Part shown: positions 62,361 to 64,000 of the stretch, piece by piece
Layout of the letters: each line of letters opens with the position of its first letter
How positions within the stretch are numbered: the first letter of the stretch is position 1
Origin: Prevotella sp.
Lineage (GTDB): Bacteria; Bacteroidota; Bacteroidia; Bacteroidales; Bacteroidaceae
Direction: 5' to 3'
Length of the DNA: 64,000 nucleotides
Assembly: GCA_017617615.1 (NCBI GenBank)
Contig: JAFZVV010000011.1
Span: 124,001-188,000, forward strand
Made by a program: the position numbers and the translations under genes
Notes under the pieces: generated by a model
Told to the model about the DNA's origin: nothing
Seen by the model: the letters and a program-made list of their open reading frames with translations, nothing else
Database searches by the model: none

Positions 62361-64000
62361 TGCTGTGCAGCGGGTTGGTCGGGGGATGCCGCCTGCGTGG
62401 CATTCTTATCGGGGATATACCCTGCCGTCTGGTCGAGCACCTGGATGTATTTCTCAATGGTTATCGACCCGTCTTTGCTGTAGGGCGAACGGGTGGTCTT
62501 GAGAGTAGTGAGCACATCGGGTTTCTTCGCCCGCTCCACCGATTCCTTCAACGTAGCCCAAAGCTGGCTATCGGAGAGACGGAGCGAGTCGGTCTTCGCG
62601 GTGAACGCATCGAAGTCATACTCGTTCATGGCATCATACAAACCGGCAAGCGCGCCATCGAAGAGCGAGTCGGCCTCTGTTTTCGTCCATTTCGCAGCCT
62701 TGTCGAGATAATCCACAATCTGGGCATGCCTCAGCGAGTCGGCCCGTTGCTGTTCCAACAACTCACGCTGCTTCGCTTCCTCAGCCAGACGCTTGTTGAT
62801 GGCATTCTCTTTCAGGAAAGCGCCCGAATACCCTCCGAGGGCAATTCCCATCAGTACACCAAAACCCAAGCCATAGAAGAACTTCTTGGAAATCTTCATC
62901 GGTTGTGCATCCTTGGACTTCTTTCCTGTTTTACTCGTGTCAGCAAGCATGTCGGTCTTGCCTTTCTTCTGCGACGTGGCCTTCTCGCGCTCCAAGGTCA
63001 CCTGACGGCCGCGCACGGAATTCACTTTATAGCCTGGCAATGGTGACTGCTCGGCATCGAGTTCGGGCCAGTCAAGTTCAAATTTCACGCGAGAGCCTTT
63101 CGAAGTACCATTCACTGAATAGTTCATCCGGGCAAGGGCTTTCTTCATCACGACGGTCACTTGCTGGCTGCCCGACAGGTCTACCTCTTCTTCTTTGTCC
63201 TGATAGCCATCACACTTCACCATCAGCAGGGCCTGCGTGAGGTCTTTCTCGGGCAACACGCGGTATTCTTTTCCCGACACCCTCACCATCTCTGCTCCTT
63301 TCACCTGCACGCTCTTGCTGCCATTGACGATGGGTTCGCCTTCCTCGTCGACCAACTGCACGGTCACGCCACTGATGATATGCCGCCAAAGGATGTCGGC
63401 AGGCAATGCTGCCTCGCAGCGGCTCTTCTGCACCAGATAATCGAAATGGAACGGCACGCAATGATCCTTGCGCAATTCGAGCGGCAGCCTGTCGCCCACC
63501 CTGCCCAGCACGGGCTTGTCGAAGGGTTTGTCGGCACCTTTGAGATAAATCTGTCCGTTGTTGGCCAAAAGCCTTTTCTTGGGGGGAGACACCACGGCAG
63601 GCATGCTCAGCACATGGTTGGTGAGGTCGGTCATCTTCTCCGACCTGACCAACGTGCCATAGGCGGCATCGATGAGAAACACCCCTTCATATCCGGCATA
63701 TTCCGGTTGAAGCAGAGCCTGTCCGAGCAGGTCGGCAGCACTGTATCGGGTGCCTTTTCCATAGAGGCGGTAGGCATAGCCGTTGTAGTTCTTCGGCGCG
63801 CTCCATTCGAAGTCATGCTCTTCATAATTGCGGCTGAACCAACCACTCAGCACCGCCGTATCACCCCCTTCGGCAAGCACCTGGGCAGCGGCATCGATAA
63901 TGGTGGGCAGGTCGGCGACGGCAGCCAACAGGGCTTTCCGTGGCACGAAGACGGCAAGTGCCCTATAGTCGCCCACCCGGGAAAAGATGGGTTTGATGAC
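62357..64000 (-). CDS. Large membrane-associated protein, 5' end outside window
   Basis: The frame stays open to the window edge, so the protein is longer than the 547 codons seen here. No start need be assumed; the GTG at 63976 is only a possible one. The N-terminal 180 residues visible are globular, then comes a beta-rich region with WRHIISGVTVQLVDEEGEP and VMVKCDGYQDKEEEVDL-like (carboxypeptidase-regulatory or PEGA-like) strands near 215-290. A membrane segment GLGFGVLMGIALGGYSG lies near 385, followed by a helical tail. PEGA-type strands ahead of a single membrane span suggest a surface or signalling complex. Function unknown. Confidence 0.65.
   Translation of the reverse strand, partial: VIKPIFSRVGDYRALAVFVPRKALLAAVADLPTIIDAAAQVLAEGGDTAVLSGWFSRNYEEHDFEWSAPKNYNGYAYRLYGKGTRYSAADLLGQALLQPEYAGYEGVFLIDAAYGTLVRSEKMTDLTNHVLSMPAVVSPPKKRLLANNGQIYLKGADKPFDKPVLGRVGDRLPLELRKDHCVPFHFDYLVQKSRCEAALPADILWRHIISGVTVQLVDEEGEPIVNGSKSVQVKGAEMVRVSGKEYRVLPEKDLTQALLMVKCDGYQDKEEEVDLSGSQQVTVVMKKALARMNYSVNGTSKGSRVKFELDWPELDAEQSPLPGYKVNSVRGRQVTLEREKATSQKKGKTDMLADTSKTGKKSKDAQPMKISKKFFYGLGFGVLMGIALGGYSGAFLKENAINKRLAEEAKQRELLEQQRADSLRHAQIVDYLDKAAKWTKTEADSLFDGALAGLYDAMNEYDFDAFTAKTDSLRLSDSQLWATLKESVERAKKPDVLTTLKTTRSPYSKDGSITIEKYIQVLDQTAGYIPDKNATQAASPDQPAAQQ

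Noticed and set aside
1..64000. CRISPR array or cas genes, rRNA genes, prophage or integrative element
   Set aside because: No array of regularly spaced repeats, no cas or integrase motifs and no rRNA segments were seen in either strand.

Overview
The window is chromosomal DNA of a Bacteroidota organism, most likely Prevotella or a close relative (genus inferred). The evidence is seven or more promoters of the Bacteroidota type (TTTG about 20 bases before TAnnTTTG), the general absence of Shine-Dalgarno sites, secreted proteins ending in a short type IX-like sorting tail, and families such as DUF4450, DUF4369, FISUMP-like repeats and NTP_transf_5. Roughly 54 genes are supported, including one tRNA-Leu(UAA). 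I see no phage, insertion sequence, CRISPR array or rRNA operon.

Region 1 (1-28.5 kb, almost all on the minus strand) is a Wzx/Wzy-type surface polysaccharide locus. It holds a PglC-like initiating sugar transferase, flippase, polymerase, two glycosyltransferases, GDP-fucose synthesis (manC, gmd, fcl), a DegT aminotransferase and an MBOAT/SGNH O-acylation pair. It is unusually rich in decoration enzymes: three clear ATP-grasp proteins plus a TupA-like one, two CapA proteins, a GNAT acetyltransferase, a TagD-like and an IspD/TarI-like cytidylyltransferase, and an oppositely oriented LicD transferase. The distal end carries a secreted beta-helix protein and a CotH-like kinase. No Wza/Wzc export proteins, UpxY or UpxZ are in view, so the locus may continue elsewhere.

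Region 2 (28.9-41.2 kb) encodes carbohydrate-active and housekeeping proteins. These are a secreted CE2-like esterase, two secreted six-hairpin-type glycosidases (one DUF4450), a membrane acyltransferase, a long RluA pseudouridine synthase, pyridoxamine kinase and an SF1 helicase. The esterase diverges from the MBOAT operon.

Region 3 (41.2-46.7 kb) is one plus-strand operon: a saccharopine-dehydrogenase-like enzyme, an opine dehydrogenase, argS, RNase H and a sugar O-acetyltransferase. It is preceded by a strong promoter whose -33 element sits inside a perfect 8-bp dyad, and it ends at a long perfect hairpin. The two dehydrogenases together suggest opine- or saccharopine-type amino-acid conjugates.

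Region 4 (46.7-64 kb) holds a five-repeat secreted protein, ribD, prmC-recX-comF, pyrE-SRPBCC-argH-lipoprotein, tRNA-Leu, a DUF4369 lipoprotein, a ComM/YifB ATPase, several small proteins of unknown function and, at the right edge, an unknown membrane-associated pair. The most interesting candidate for an undescribed system is the ATP-grasp/CapA/GNAT cassette inside the polysaccharide locus, which may attach amino acids or short peptides to the polymer.
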